In this document: in pieces, positions 17,472-26,827 of the stretch
Numbering within the stretch: position 1 is the first letter of the stretch
Layout: the number at the start of each line of letters is the position of its first letter
NCBI GenBank assembly: GCA_030603035.1
Contig: JAUVYQ010000001.1
Location: forward strand, 1-53,716
Direction of reading: 5' to 3'
Length of the DNA: 53,716 nucleotides
Origin: Phycisphaerae bacterium
Lineage (GTDB): Bacteria > Planctomycetota > Phycisphaerae > Sedimentisphaerales > SG8-4
Notes under the pieces: generated by a model
Told to the model about the DNA's origin: nothing
Seen by the model: the letters and a program-made list of their open reading frames with translations, nothing else
Databases searched by the model: none
Program-made: the position numbers and the translations under genes

Positions 17472-18878
17472 ATGAAAAGAAGAGATTTTCTTAGAACTAT
17501 TGGCCTGGCAACAGTAGCGACATTATCTGGGGATTTACGGGCAGCCAGGACGAAACGGCCTAACATTTTGTTCATCATGACAGATCAGCAGTTTGCAGAT
17601 GCGATAAGCGGCACAATGGGCCATGAACATATCGAGACGCCGAATATCGACAGCATTGCGGCGGGCGGAATGCTGTTCACAAAAGCATACTGCGCCAATC
17701 CATTGTGCGTTCCGAACAGGACCTCGATATTTACAGGCCGCTATCCGCATGAGCACGGCAAGCAGATCAACTCAACAAGCGCAATTGACGCAAAAGAATT
17801 TCCGAACATTGGGATGGTCCTTCGCAAAGCCGGTTACTCAACAGGTTATTTCGGCAAGTGGCATCTGCCTTATCCCTTCAAAAAAAGTAGTGCAGAAGAC
17901 AGTGGTTATGACCAGAGGTATGATTCCCGAGACTATAAGATCGCGGCACCGACTATCGAGTTTATTAAGAAGAATAAAAGTAAGCCATTTTTGGTGGTTT
18001 TCTCTTTAGTGAATCCGCACAATATTTGTCAGTACGGCAGGAGCCAGCCTTTGCCTGACGGTGACATAGGAGAGGTGCCGCCCGCAGAGAAGTGTCCCCC
18101 TGCTCCGGCGAACCTTGAAAAAGCGAAGAACCAGTCGGATGCGCTTGAGATGGTATGGCAAGCGAGGCTTAGAGCAAAATATAAGAATACAGATCAAAGA
18201 ATGTTTGCTCCGCTGGAACTATGGGGCGTAGATAATTGGCGAAAGTATCGCTGGGCGTATTATCGCATGGTTGAGCTGGCTGACAAAGAAATTGGCAAGA
18301 TATTATCAACACTTCGTAAAGCAGGGCTTCAAGAGAACACGGTGGTCATCTTCACTTCCGATCACGGTGACGGGATTGGTGCTCACCGATGGGCGCAGAA
18401 GAATATGTTCTATGATGAATGTTCGAGGATACCTTTCATCATCAGTCAGAAAGGTACTACAAAAGTTGGCACGAGTGATTACCTTGTTAATAACGGTCTG
18501 GATATTATGCCGACGATCTGTGATTACTCTGGAGCTAAGTTGCCGCCAAAATGTAATGGAGTAAGCCTGCGAGATATTGCAGAGGGGAGAAAGCCTAAAA
18601 GAAAACGGAAATATGTTGCGTGCTCAACACATTTTGTGCAGGACCTTAGAGAAGATGGCAAGCCGATCGGCCTTGAGGGGAGAATGATCCGGACGAAGGA
18701 TTATAAATATTATATCTTCAACCAGGGCAAGCAGCCTGAGATGCTTATCGACGTGAAAAACGATCCGGGTGAGATGGAGAACCTGGTAGGTAATCCTGAT
18801 TATGAAAAGGTTCTTGATAAACATCGCGAAATTTTTGCTAAATACAAAAAAGAAAGCGGTGACAGTTTCTTATCATAG
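17472..18878 (+). CDS. Tat-exported sulfatase
   Basis: A 468-residue type I sulfatase, starting at the ATG at 17472 with AGGAG 9 bases upstream. It opens with a Tat signal, MKRRDFLRTIGLA. NILFIMTDQQ (31-40) is the first metal-binding strand. Cys79 in LCVPNRTSIFTGRYP is the CxPxR site converted to formylglycine. GKWHL and VIFTSDHGDGIGAH carry further metal and sulfate ligands. Sulfatases hydrolyse sulfate esters, here probably on algal or host polysaccharides. No anaerobic maturase gene is visible in the window. Its 63-base leader may begin in the gap after the RAYT remnant. Confidence 0.9.
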   Translation: MKRRDFLRTIGLATVATLSGDLRAARTKRPNILFIMTDQQFADAISGTMGHEHIETPNIDSIAAGGMLFTKAYCANPLCVPNRTSIFTGRYPHEHGKQINSTSAIDAKEFPNIGMVLRKAGYSTGYFGKWHLPYPFKKSSAEDSGYDQRYDSRDYKIAAPTIEFIKKNKSKPFLVVFSLVNPHNICQYGRSQPLPDGDIGEVPPAEKCPPAPANLEKAKNQSDALEMVWQARLRAKYKNTDQRMFAPLELWGVDNWRKYRWAYYRMVELADKEIGKILSTLRKAGLQENTVVIFTSDHGDGIGAHRWAQKNMFYDECSRIPFIISQKGTTKVGTSDYLVNNGLDIMPTICDYSGAKLPPKCNGVSLRDIAEGRKPKRKRKYVACSTHFVQDLREDGKPIGLEGRMIRTKDYKYYIFNQGKQPEMLIDVKNDPGEMENLVGNPDYEKVLDKHREIFAKYKKESGDSFLS

Positions 18879-18936
18879 GTGACCACGAAAAGGTGGGATA
18901 TTCTCAAAGCAGGTTCGGCGATCGCGGCGGCCTATT

Positions 18937-18992
18937 ACGATCTTACGTGCGGGTTCTCCTTGTCGGTTTGCCAATCGGCAGCGTTGTCAGGT
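18937..18992 (-). pseudogene. Duplicated 3' end of the RAYT gene
   Basis: CGATCTTACGTGCGGGTTCTC and onward here match 19032-19088, the last ~19 codons of the RAYT gene, at roughly 80% by eye. A REP copy lies between the two. It is a remnant of a tandem RAYT/REP copy. Confidence 0.7.
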
Positions 18993-19003
18993 GACCACAT
19001 ACA

Positions 19004-19032
19004 TTAGGGCGGCCACATGGGGCCGCCCCTAC
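19004..19032. repeat. REP palindrome copy 2
   Basis: TTAGGGCGGCCACATGGG…CCGCCCCTAC, a nearly perfect GGGCGGCC/GGCCGCCC palindrome; it overlaps the stop end of the RAYT gene by a few bases. Confidence 0.9.
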
Positions 19033-19601
19033 GATGTTACGTTTGGGTTTTCCCTGTCGGTTCGCCAGTCGGCGGGGTTGTCGGCGATGTACCGGCAGTA
19101 GTGATTTAATTCGCCTTCGCTGCGGATGATATGCTCGTAATAATTGCGCTGCCATAATCTGCCAGGAAATGAGGGCCAACCGTCTCGTTTTACACCACGA
19201 ATGTATTGATTGGTCGTCATAGTTTTGAACCAATTCACAATATTTCCCAATGTAGGGGCAATCCCATGTGATTGCCCAAATTTGTTGTTGCCATTATCAG
19301 GTTCAGGGCGACCACATGGGGCCGCCCCTACGATGTTTATGATTGCGTGAAAATGGCTGGGCATGACAACACATTCGTCCGTTCGAACCAAGGGGAATTT
19401 GTCGGTCACCTTTCGCCACCAGATATCTACCATCAACCCGGCATTATTCAAGCACATTCGGTCCTTGACTATTTCCCCAAACAGACAATTTCGGTTCTGT
19501 GTGCAAATCGTAACGAAATACCAACCCTCTTGTGAATAATCGTAGCCAGATAGGCGGGTAGAGCGGCGGTGATGTATATTGGGGTCGTATTTCTCCGACA
19601 T
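19029..19601 (-). CDS. REP-associated tyrosine transposase (RAYT)
   Basis: A 190-residue IS200-like Y1 transposase relative. The start at 19601 gives MSEKYDPNIHHRRSTRLSGYD, the usual RAYT opening. The HUH motif appears as CVVMPSHFHAIINIVG, and the catalytic Tyr region as RLWQRNYYEHIIRSEGEL; RYIADNPADW follows near the C-terminus. RAYTs cut and move REP palindromes. Four REP copies surround it, one of them inside its coding sequence where it encodes GAAPCGRPE. The gene looks intact. Start confidence is moderate because the ribosome site is poor. Confidence 0.92.
   Translation of the reverse strand: MSEKYDPNIHHRRSTRLSGYDYSQEGWYFVTICTQNRNCLFGEIVKDRMCLNNAGLMVDIWWRKVTDKFPLVRTDECVVMPSHFHAIINIVGAAPCGRPEPDNGNNKFGQSHGIAPTLGNIVNWFKTMTTNQYIRGVKRDGWPSFPGRLWQRNYYEHIIRSEGELNHYCRYIADNPADWRTDRENPNVTS
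19304..19331. repeat. REP palindrome copy 3, inside the RAYT gene
   Basis: CAGGGCGACCACATGGGG…CCTAC lies within the RAYT coding sequence and is translated in frame as GAAPCGRPE just after the HUH motif. Confidence 0.9.
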
Positions 19602-19643
19602 AAAAAGGATTGTATTGGATATCACCAGGTTTGCAAGAGATTT

Positions 19644-19669
19644 GGGCGACCACATAGGGTCGCCCCTAC
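19644..19669. repeat. REP palindrome copy 4
   Basis: GGGCGACCACATAGGGTCGCCC, upstream of the RAYT start. Both arms carry matching changes (GGGCGACC/GGGTCGCCC), so the pairing has been kept despite divergence from the other copies. Confidence 0.9.
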
Positions 19670-19693
19670 TCAGAAAATCGGAGAAATACCAGA

Positions 19694-19722
19694 TTAGGGC
19701 GGCCACATGGGGCCGCCCCTAC
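19694..19722. repeat. REP palindrome copy 5, overlapping the metK stop codon
   Basis: TTAGGGCGGCCACATGGG…CCTAC, identical to copy 2. The metK stop (TAG, minus strand, 19719-19721) lies inside its right arm, so the REP also forms the metK mRNA 3' end structure. Confidence 0.9.
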
Positions 19723-20921
19723 AGACCGGCGGCTTTGCGGAGTTTGGCGGCCATATCGGTTTTTTCCCAGGTGAAGTTTGGCAGGTTTCTTCCGAAGTGT
19801 CCGCCATAGGAGGTTTCTGCGTAGATTGGGCGGGCGAGTTTTAGGTGAGTAATCATTTTCTTGGGGGTCAGTGGGAAAAGTTTTCTTACAATTTCACTTA
19901 TTTTTTTCTCGCTGATTTTTGCAGTTCTTTCGGTATCTACAAGGACGGAAATAGGTTCGGCTACTCCGATGGCGTAAGATAACTGAATTTCGCAGGCGTC
20001 TGCGAGTCCTGCAGCGACGACGTTTTTTGCTATGTACCGGGCCATATAGCTTGCGCTTCTGTCAACTTTTGTGGGGTCTTTTCCGCTGAAGCATCCGCCG
20101 CCGTGGCTTCCTCTTCCGCCGTAGGTATCAACAATGATTTTTCTGCCTGTCAGTCCGCAGTCGCCCTTTGGGCCTCCTATTATGAATCGGCCTGTCGGAT
20201 TGATGTGAAATATGATGTCTTTATCAACAAGGCGTTTCGGCAGGACAGGGAGGATGACTTTTTCGATAATTTGCTTTCGCAATTGTTTATAGCCAACTGA
20301 CGGTGCGTGCTGGGTGGATACTACGACCGTGTGAATTCGTTTGGGTTTGCTATTTTCATATTCGACCGTTACCTGACTTTTTCCGTCCGGCCGCAGCCAA
20401 GGTAGTTTCTTACTTTGACGCATTTTTTCCAGCCGCGTCGTCAGGGCATGTGCGAGTTGAATCGGCATCGGCATAAGTGCCGGCGTTTCCCTGCAGGCGT
20501 AGCCGAACATTAATCCCTGGTCGCCGGCACCCTGTTCTTTGTGGAGGCCTGTTCCTTCGGTTACTCCCTGTGAGATGTCAGCGCTTTGATTGTCAATTGA
20601 AACAATTACGGCACAGTCATCGCCATCGAAACCTATGGCTGGGTCGTCGTAGCCGATTTTTTTGATTGTCTTTCTGACGACGCCCGGGATGTCAACATAT
20701 GCTTTTGTTGTGATTTCGCCGGCGACTACGACCAGGTTGGTTGTTACCAGTGTTTCACAGGCCACTCTGCTTTTCGGGTCCTGTGCGAGCATTGCGTCAA
20801 GGATTGCATCGGATATGTGGTCGGCCACTTTGTCAGGATGGCCCATTGTTACGGACTCACTGGTGAAGAGGTACTCGTTGGTGTCACAATGAGGGTTGTT
20901 GTGAATTGTTTTTTTTGCCAT
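19719..20921 (-). CDS. metK: S-adenosylmethionine synthetase
   Basis: MetK makes S-adenosylmethionine from ATP and methionine. The 400-residue protein has [20 protein letters not shown] near the N-terminus (ESV Glu kept; the second Glu of the common SVxEGHPDK is Met), [12 protein letters not shown], then [20 protein letters not shown] (P-loop-like) and [13 protein letters not shown]. It ends with a FxWEKTD tail and stops within a REP. AAAGG precedes the ATG. No SAM riboswitch was recognised in the short gap upstream (20922-21013). Confidence 0.95.
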   Translation of the reverse strand: MAKKTIHNNPHCDTNEYLFTSESVTMGHPDKVADHISDAILDAMLAQDPKSRVACETLVTTNLVVVAGEITTKAYVDIPGVVRKTIKKIGYDDPAIGFDGDDCAVIVSIDNQSADISQGVTEGTGLHKEQGAGDQGLMFGYACRETPALMPMPIQLAHALTTRLEKMRQSKKLPWLRPDGKSQVTVEYENSKPKRIHTVVVSTQHAPSVGYKQLRKQIIEKVILPVLPKRLVDKDIIFHINPTGRFIIGGPKGDCGLTGRKIIVDTYGGRGSHGGGCFSGKDPTKVDRSASYMARYIAKNVVAAGLADACEIQLSYAIGVAEPISVLVDTERTAKISEKKISEIVRKLFPLTPKKMITHLKLARPIYAETSYGGHFGRNLPNFTWEKTDMAAKLRKAAGL

Positions 20922-21013
20922 TTGTGGTTTACCTTTTCAGCGGCGCACAATTGAATTTTGAATTTTGAATTCTTAATTCTCGGGAGACGGACGCTTTTAG
21001 AATTTATCGATTA

Positions 21014-22060
21014 TTACTTTTTCGAGCTATCGTTGATTCTCCAGTCATATTTTATAGGTTTGACGGAATAGTTTTTTAGTTCAAGGAAGGATACGTCCCG
21101 CCTGGAAATATAATTGGTGAGGAAATTCAAAACGGCCCTGGTTGCGGGCTGCTGGTCTTTAAATTTTTTGTCTGTACCGTATTTGCTGATAAACTCTTTT
21201 CCGTACCAGGTTGGTTGAAGTATAGCGGAAAGATAAACTGTTTGCTTGTCTCTGTCTATTTTGAATGCGCGGGGGCTGGAGAGAAATCTTTTAGTCTGGT
21301 CGTCCAACTGTTTGTAAAGTTTGTGTCCATAATACGGCTCATTGCGCAAAGGCGGGCTGGAGAGGCAGGCCCCTGATATGGCAAAAAATACTCGCGGTTC
21401 GTCGAACTGTTTTCGGAAGAACCGCTGTTCGACTTCCGAAAGGGTGAATTCCTCACCTGTTACGGTAAATTTTTGTTTGCCGATGCCGCCAATACGTTTG
21501 TCGATGTGCCTGATACTATTAGGGCCCCAACCTGGAAGAAAGCGGAGCAGTCGGTACGATTCAATAGGATAATTGTCGACAATTATTTTGAGCATTTTTA
21601 TATTGTATGCGTTGAGCCAGAAGGCGATTTTGTCCTCTTTGGGCCAGGCATTATATTCGTTTGGGTCGAGTTTGGCGAATTCATCCAGGAGCTGTTTCAA
21701 CTTCAGCTTTTTTCGTTTGAGGGTTTTATAGTCAACCGTTCCCTTGTCATTAACGAAGCTGTTTAAGATGCCGGCACATTTGTCGTGAAAAGAAACTTTG
21801 GTGATAGGTTTGGGCTTTGGAGGTTCGACATCGTTAGGTTCGGTCTTAGTGGGCTCGACTTCATTAGGTTCAGTCTTTGGATGTTCGACCTCATTAGGTT
21901 CGGTCTTTGGATGTTCGACCTCATTGGGTTCGGCCTTCGAGGATTCGACCTTCGGTGGTTCGACTTTCGGGGGTTTGATGTCGGGCTTTACGGGAGGGCA
22001 GCCGGTGATAAAGGCCAATACGGTTAGCGAAGTTATGAAAGTAACAAGCCACTTAGTCAT
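21014..22060 (-). CDS. DUF547 lipoprotein with acidic/Pro repeat linker
   Basis: The ATG at 22060 gives 348 residues and a lipoprotein signal ending FITGC. A linker (about residues 23-85) is built of degenerate ten-residue units of the form EPNEVEHPKT, encoded by 30-bp DNA repeats at about 21826-21960. After this comes DUF547, with KIAFWLNAYNIKMLKIIVDNYP and a FFAISGACLSSPPLR segment. DUF547 proteins are widespread and mostly uncharacterised; location should be the periplasmic face of a membrane. The linker probably spaces the domain away from the membrane. Confidence 0.8.
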   Translation of the reverse strand: MTKWLVTFITSLTVLAFITGCPPVKPDIKPPKVEPPKVESSKAEPNEVEHPKTEPNEVEHPKTEPNEVEPTKTEPNDVEPPKPKPITKVSFHDKCAGILNSFVNDKGTVDYKTLKRKKLKLKQLLDEFAKLDPNEYNAWPKEDKIAFWLNAYNIKMLKIIVDNYPIESYRLLRFLPGWGPNSIRHIDKRIGGIGKQKFTVTGEEFTLSEVEQRFFRKQFDEPRVFFAISGACLSSPPLRNEPYYGHKLYKQLDDQTKRFLSSPRAFKIDRDKQTVYLSAILQPTWYGKEFISKYGTDKKFKDQQPATRAVLNFLTNYISRRDVSFLELKNYSVKPIKYDWRINDSSKK

Positions 22061-22253
22061 TTTTAGCTTCCGATAAGTGATTACGCAATTTTTGAGCAAA
22101 GATTACTCAATATTATATTAACATAAGGCATCAGGCAATAAATGTCCAGCACTAATCCCGACTCCAAACCGGCAAATCTTATCACAGCCTGGACACAACG
22201 GGATTGGTGCTGGATTGTTGTTTTTATCGTATTTTTCCAGAGAAAACTTAATT

Positions 22254-23696
22254 TTAGCCTTTCAGGACAGCTAAAGGAACCATTCGCGCGACGGGTTTCG
22301 CCCAGCCGCATTCGGTAACAATTCTGACGACTTCGTCAATGTCTTTGTAGGCGTCCGGTGCTTCTTCCTTTATTTTGCGTCTATTGCCGGTGATGAGCTT
22401 TATACCTTCCATACTGCGTTTGAATCGTTCATCGCTAATCCTGGCCGGCGTAATAACTCTGCCTCTGCGAATTTTTCCGAGAGCAGCAGTGCGGCTCATC
22501 ACTCTGCCTGCTCCGTGGTTGACCGAACACAAAGATTCATCGGAGTTTCCTGTTCCGACAAGCAGAAAACTTGCGGTACCCATTGAACCGGGGGTTATTA
22601 CAGGCTGGCCGATATTTGCGAAGGCGGTTGCGGTCATACGCCCGGGCCCGAAGGCGCGGGTGGCACCTTTGCGGTGTACCCAGAGTTGGTTTCCCTGATG
22701 TGTTTCAAGCTTTGCCATATTGTGAGCGACATCGTAAACCAATTTGAGCGGTGTATGGCCGAACATCCTGTTAAAGCAACGTCTTACAAGCAGGGCCATA
22801 ATGTGGCGGTTGGTGAAAGCGAAGTTTGCGGCAGCGGCCATTGCGGCGATGTAGTTTTTACCGGCGTTGGTGTCGGTGGGCAGATATGAGAGCATTTTTC
22901 TTCTTTCAGCCATTTCGGGTCTTCCGGCGGCGATACTCATATATTGGTCAGCGATTTCATAGCCGAATCGGCGGGAGCCGGAGTGTATCATTACAACGAT
23001 TTGGTTTTTGAAAAGTCCGAAAGTTTTCGCCAGGGACGGGTCAAAGACTTCCTGGACGTATTGAATTTCGATGAAGTGGTTTCCGCCGCCGAGTGTACCG
23101 AGCTGGCCGGAGCCTTTTTGTATTGCGACGTTTGGTACTGCGGCGAGGTCGGAGGGCAGCCGGCCGTTTTCTTCGATTCTTTTAATGTCGTCGGCGAACT
23201 CATCGGGGTCGAATGCCTCCCAGGCCTGGTGGTTGATTCTTTGTGCGAGTGTGGGTACGGCGGCGGCGCCCTTATTGATGACGAGTTCGATGCCGGTTTT
23301 GTCCAACGGTAAATTGGCCTTGCCTTCGCCGAGCGGGATGTCACGGGCGATAGAGAGAGCGATTTTGTCGGTGTCGATGTCGCCTTTTGAGAAGGGCGTG
23401 CGCAAGAGCCGCATACCGCAGTTTATATCGTATCCGACGGCAGCGGGCATTATGGCGCTGTCGAGTCCCATCACGGCCCCGATAGGTATGCCGAAGCCGA
23501 CGTGGATATCGGCGGTGGCGAGTACTTTCTTTGCCGGCGGCAGAGAGGCGGCATCGTAAAGCTGACGGACAGCATCGGGTTCGAGTTTGATGGCTTCTGA
23601 GGCGAAAATGGTTGCGTCGGTAACCATCTGGCCTCGGCGTTCCATATACAGCCGCAAGGGGTCAATGCGAACAAGTTTTGAGGATAGTTCGTCCAT
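22254..23696 (-). CDS. rtcB: RNA ligase RtcB
   Basis: RtcB joins 2',3'-cyclic phosphate or 3'-phosphate RNA ends to 5'-OH using GTP and Mn, in RNA repair or tRNA restart. The 480-residue protein carries the metal ligands: Cys93 in VGYDINCGMRL, His207 in LGGGNHFIEIQ, His238 in HSGSRRFG, His325 in DVAHNMAKLE, and the guanylylated His394 in SVNHGAGRVMSR. PGSMGTASF is also present. No archease or RtcA gene is adjacent. Length and motifs are complete. Confidence 0.95.
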   Translation of the reverse strand: MDELSSKLVRIDPLRLYMERRGQMVTDATIFASEAIKLEPDAVRQLYDAASLPPAKKVLATADIHVGFGIPIGAVMGLDSAIMPAAVGYDINCGMRLLRTPFSKGDIDTDKIALSIARDIPLGEGKANLPLDKTGIELVINKGAAAVPTLAQRINHQAWEAFDPDEFADDIKRIEENGRLPSDLAAVPNVAIQKGSGQLGTLGGGNHFIEIQYVQEVFDPSLAKTFGLFKNQIVVMIHSGSRRFGYEIADQYMSIAAGRPEMAERRKMLSYLPTDTNAGKNYIAAMAAAANFAFTNRHIMALLVRRCFNRMFGHTPLKLVYDVAHNMAKLETHQGNQLWVHRKGATRAFGPGRMTATAFANIGQPVITPGSMGTASFLLVGTGNSDESLCSVNHGAGRVMSRTAALGKIRRGRVITPARISDERFKRSMEGIKLITGNRRKIKEEAPDAYKDIDEVVRIVTECGWAKPVARMVPLAVLKG

Positions 23697-23767
23697 AATA
23701 TAAACTGTTTAATAAAGAGTTATGGTTTGTCAACCCAAATTCCAGTCTGCGTAATGTTTTACATTTT

Positions 23768-25231
23768 TTATGAGCGTTTTGTTCTGCTGTAGCCCTGTTT
23801 TCTGTACTTTTCAAGCAGCTTTGTCAGACGTTCGACGATTTGGGGATATTCGTCCCAGAGATTTTTGCTCTCGGCGAAATCCTCTTGCAGGTTGTACAGC
23901 TGCCCCTTAGGCTCGCCTAGCTTTGGCTTGATTGTTTTCGGGTTGCTAAAGCCCCCGGAGCCGCGGCCAAGTATCAGTTTCCATTTTCCCCGGCGAATGG
24001 CGAACATACCTGAGCCGGAATGATGCACGATGGCCTCACGGATTGGCCTGTCGAGCTCTTGTCCCAATAGTACCGGCAGGATGTTGTAACTGTCTTCAGC
24101 GGCGTTTTCCGGCAGTTTCTCGCCGACAATAGCGGCGGAGGTAGCGATAAGGTCTGTCAGGCAGATGGTCTGTTCGGTGGTGGTGGCGGTCTTTATTCTG
24201 CCGGGCCAGCGTGCAACAAACGGCACCCGGTGGCCGCCCTCCCAGATGTCTGCTTTCTGGCCTCTCAGCTCACCGCAAGATTTGTGCCCGTATTTAGCGT
24301 TCTGGTCGGTTTGTGCGCCGTTGTCGCTGGTGAAGATAATCAGGGTGTTATTTGTCAGATTCAAGCGGTCAAGAGTTTTCAAGATCGCCCCGACCGACCA
24401 GTCAGCTTCGTGGATGAAGTCGCCACGGATGCCCATCTGACTGGTGCCGCGGAACTTTTTGTTGGGCGTTAGTGGAAGGTGGATGTTGCAGATGGGAAAG
24501 TACAAGAAGAAGGGTTTGTCCTTATTGCGCTCGATGAATTTCACGGCCTTATCTGTCTGGACGAGGGCAATCTGTTCGTGCCTGCGTTTCGGTGGAATTG
24601 GTTGTTTTTCACCTGTTCCTATTACCTCAATGACTTCGTCTTCACGACGGTCGAGCACGTAATGGTTTTCGACATAGACAAAAGGCGGCCAGTTGTTGCT
24701 GACAGGGACGCCGAAGTAGTAATTGAAACCGACCTCGAGTGGCCCGGGCTTGAGTTCGTCGTTCCAGTTTGGTTTTTTTTGTCCAAAACCGAGATGCCAC
24801 TTGCCGACACAGGCGGTAGTGTAACCGGCAGACTTCAACATTGATGCGACGGTCGTGCGGTCTTTTTCGAGCAAGAGGGGCGCATTCGGCCTACACACAC
24901 CTTTTTTCAGTCTGCTTCGCCAGCAGTACCGTCCTGTGAGGACGCCGTAGCGTGTTGGTGAGCAGACCGCAGCCGGCGTATGGGCATCGGTAAATCGCAT
25001 GCCTTCTGCGGCGATGCGGTCAATGTTCGTGGTCCTGATCTTCGTTGCACCGTAACAACTCAAATCACCGTAGCCGAGGTCGTCAGCCATAATGAATATG
25101 ATGTTTGGCTTATCCGTGGAGGTTTGGGCGGCGGACGGCTTTGTATTGCCCATACATCTCTGTATCGCCAGTGAAGCTGCTGCCAGGCCCGCGGCTTTGA
25201 TAAAATCGCGTCTGTTGGTTTTGTGCTTCAT
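23768..25231 (-). CDS. Tat-exported arylsulfatase
   Basis: A 487-residue sulfatase with a Tat signal (MKHKTNRRDFIKAAGLAAAS). NIIFIMADDLGYGD (44-57) carries metal ligands; Cys90 in AAVCSPTRYGVLTGRY is the formylglycine site (CxPxR). GKWHLGFG and LIIFTSDNGA complete the active site pattern. It is distinct from the sulfatase at 17.5 kb (different subfamily, low similarity apart from the motifs). It lies alone with a 71-base gap from rtcB on the same strand, but joint transcription is unclear. Confidence 0.92.
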   Translation of the reverse strand: MKHKTNRRDFIKAAGLAAASLAIQRCMGNTKPSAAQTSTDKPNIIFIMADDLGYGDLSCYGATKIRTTNIDRIAAEGMRFTDAHTPAAVCSPTRYGVLTGRYCWRSRLKKGVCRPNAPLLLEKDRTTVASMLKSAGYTTACVGKWHLGFGQKKPNWNDELKPGPLEVGFNYYFGVPVSNNWPPFVYVENHYVLDRREDEVIEVIGTGEKQPIPPKRRHEQIALVQTDKAVKFIERNKDKPFFLYFPICNIHLPLTPNKKFRGTSQMGIRGDFIHEADWSVGAILKTLDRLNLTNNTLIIFTSDNGAQTDQNAKYGHKSCGELRGQKADIWEGGHRVPFVARWPGRIKTATTTEQTICLTDLIATSAAIVGEKLPENAAEDSYNILPVLLGQELDRPIREAIVHHSGSGMFAIRRGKWKLILGRGSGGFSNPKTIKPKLGEPKGQLYNLQEDFAESKNLWDEYPQIVERLTKLLEKYRKQGYSRTKRS

Positions 25232-25645
25232 AAAAGTACCTCTTAGTTGCGGTTTTTATTATCCTTTAATGTATGGACTTAAAAAAATAACAGCCCGATT
25301 GTACCAGCATTAACGATTTATGGACAGATACTTCTGCGAATATAGTAAAGAAAGACCGATTATTGGACGAGTGAAAAATAATAGCGTATAGTATGCTTTT
25401 TCTATCCACTATCGGCTACAGATTTGGAACTATTATGGCTTATAATGCTGCTTACGGCCCGAAAAATCCACCCAGCCCATCCGATGGGCGGGGCAAAGGA
25501 CTTTTAGCCAATAAGTCTGAAGTGCGTTCCACCCATAAGGAGAGGGCCAAATTCACTTGACAAAAGCCGGTTTTAACGTTAATCTGGATAATATTAAACG
25601 CAGGTCCAGGGTGAAATCTGCTTGTTTTTGAGGGTGTTTAGAATA
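25232..25645. other. Divergent regulatory gap between sulfatase and ABC-operon region
   Basis: No gene. It holds the promoter at 25557-25585 (below) and a CCCATCCGATGGGC hairpin near 25478. Nothing else is recognised. Confidence 0.5.
25557..25585 (+). promoter_or_regulatory. Likely sigma-70 promoter
   Basis: TTGACA (25557-25562), 17 bases, TAATCT (25580-25585), 60 bases before the unknown gene at 25646 that may head the ABC operon. Another TAATAT-like box lies a few bases on. Confidence 0.55.
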
Positions 25646-26827
25646 ATGAAGGGTAAAGGGGTGATTTTTGGTGTTCTGGCGACATTTTTGGTTTTAGCGA
25701 TGCATTCGGGTTCTGATGCCGTCAATACCAGGGGGATTGACAGGGTGCGCAATAAGGGGGTGCTTGACAGCAGAGATTTTCAGATTATTGACGATTTTGT
25801 GAATGAGGCGGTGCGAGAATTGGTCAGGACCAAAGATTTTTCGTCTATAGCAACGATTCGTTCGGTCATTCTGGCACGCCGCTCGAGCAAAACGAGCGTT
25901 CAAGCCCAATATGCCGAACAGTTTTCCGAGTCGGCCTATAAATACATCTCTTCGGGCCTTCAAGAAGCCGAGAAACTAACCCCGGAAGGTCGAAAACTTA
26001 AGGTAAAGGTTAATCTTTTGATTCTGATGGATGGTCTGGAAGACGTGCGGTTGGTTGATTTGGCTATCGGGATGCTGAAAGATAAGAATACGGTTATTCG
26101 CTACCTTGCGGTTCGTTCTATTACTAACCCAGGTATTGTAAAGCAATTAAATTCTACAGGGGCGGACAATTCTAAATTGGCACGCCGCATCGTCGAGCGA
26201 CTTAAAGAGCTGGTTGACCCAGCCCCTCCGGGGGTTGACCAAGCCGGTCCTGAGGTGATACGCTTAATGGCTGAATTTGCGGCTGCGGTGAAGGTTGCGC
26301 AAGGCGAGGATTTATTGGGCCAGATAGCTGATATGCGAATGAAAAGATACGCTGACTGGACGGTGAAATATGAACTTTTGGATGCTGCCATCTTAAAATT
26401 GTTATTCCAAAAGATATCTTCTGGGGGTTCGAGTCCGCCAGGGCGGATTGCCCGCTGCTTCGGGCAGCTATATTCTTACGTGCTCCAGAGATATGTTAAG
26501 GGGCGGGATTCTCTAAGTGCAACCCAGAAACATCAACTGGCTTCGGTACTGGTGGAGATAGAGCAATCGTGTATTAGCAAGCTTTTGGGGATGCGACAAA
26601 CGGTAATAAAGAGAGCTGTAGAGGGGGGTGATTATACGGCTCTTTTGCAGGAGCATAGTAGATTACTCGGAGGCAAGGCAGGGGCCGGGCGATTACCGTT
26701 GAAGCTGAAGTTCGACTACGGCAAGACCAGCGATGGGGTCAAACGCATCGCTCCGCTTGCTTTGCCGGAGCGGCCCAGGACCAAGGCGTCTTTGCCACAA
26801 AGGCACCAAGACACCAAGTTTTTCTAA
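25646..26827 (+). CDS. Unknown exported, helical-repeat-like protein ending in a repeat
   Basis: The ATG at 25646 gives 393 residues with a signal-like N-terminus (KGKGVIFGVLATFLVLAM). The body is alpha-helical with pieces such as LAIGMLKDKNTVIRYLAVRSI, reminiscent of HEAT-type repeats. No family is recognised. The last ~12 codons (ending CCAAG-rich) run into repeat A (26792-26866), so the natural C-terminus was probably altered by the repeat. It is followed after 103 bases by the first binding-protein gene in the same direction. Confidence 0.65.
   Translation: MKGKGVIFGVLATFLVLAMHSGSDAVNTRGIDRVRNKGVLDSRDFQIIDDFVNEAVRELVRTKDFSSIATIRSVILARRSSKTSVQAQYAEQFSESAYKYISSGLQEAEKLTPEGRKLKVKVNLLILMDGLEDVRLVDLAIGMLKDKNTVIRYLAVRSITNPGIVKQLNSTGADNSKLARRIVERLKELVDPAPPGVDQAGPEVIRLMAEFAAAVKVAQGEDLLGQIADMRMKRYADWTVKYELLDAAILKLLFQKISSGGSSPPGRIARCFGQLYSYVLQRYVKGRDSLSATQKHQLASVLVEIEQSCISKLLGMRQTVIKRAVEGGDYTALLQEHSRLLGGKAGAGRLPLKLKFDYGKTSDGVKRIAPLALPERPRTKASLPQRHQDTKFF

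Noticed and set aside
20922..21013. SAM riboswitch upstream of metK
   Set aside because: The gap is short and AT-rich with no recognisable riboswitch core.
21785..22076. Gly/Phe/Ser-repeat frames opposite the DUF547 gene
   Set aside because: Products of the 30-bp coding repeats read backwards.
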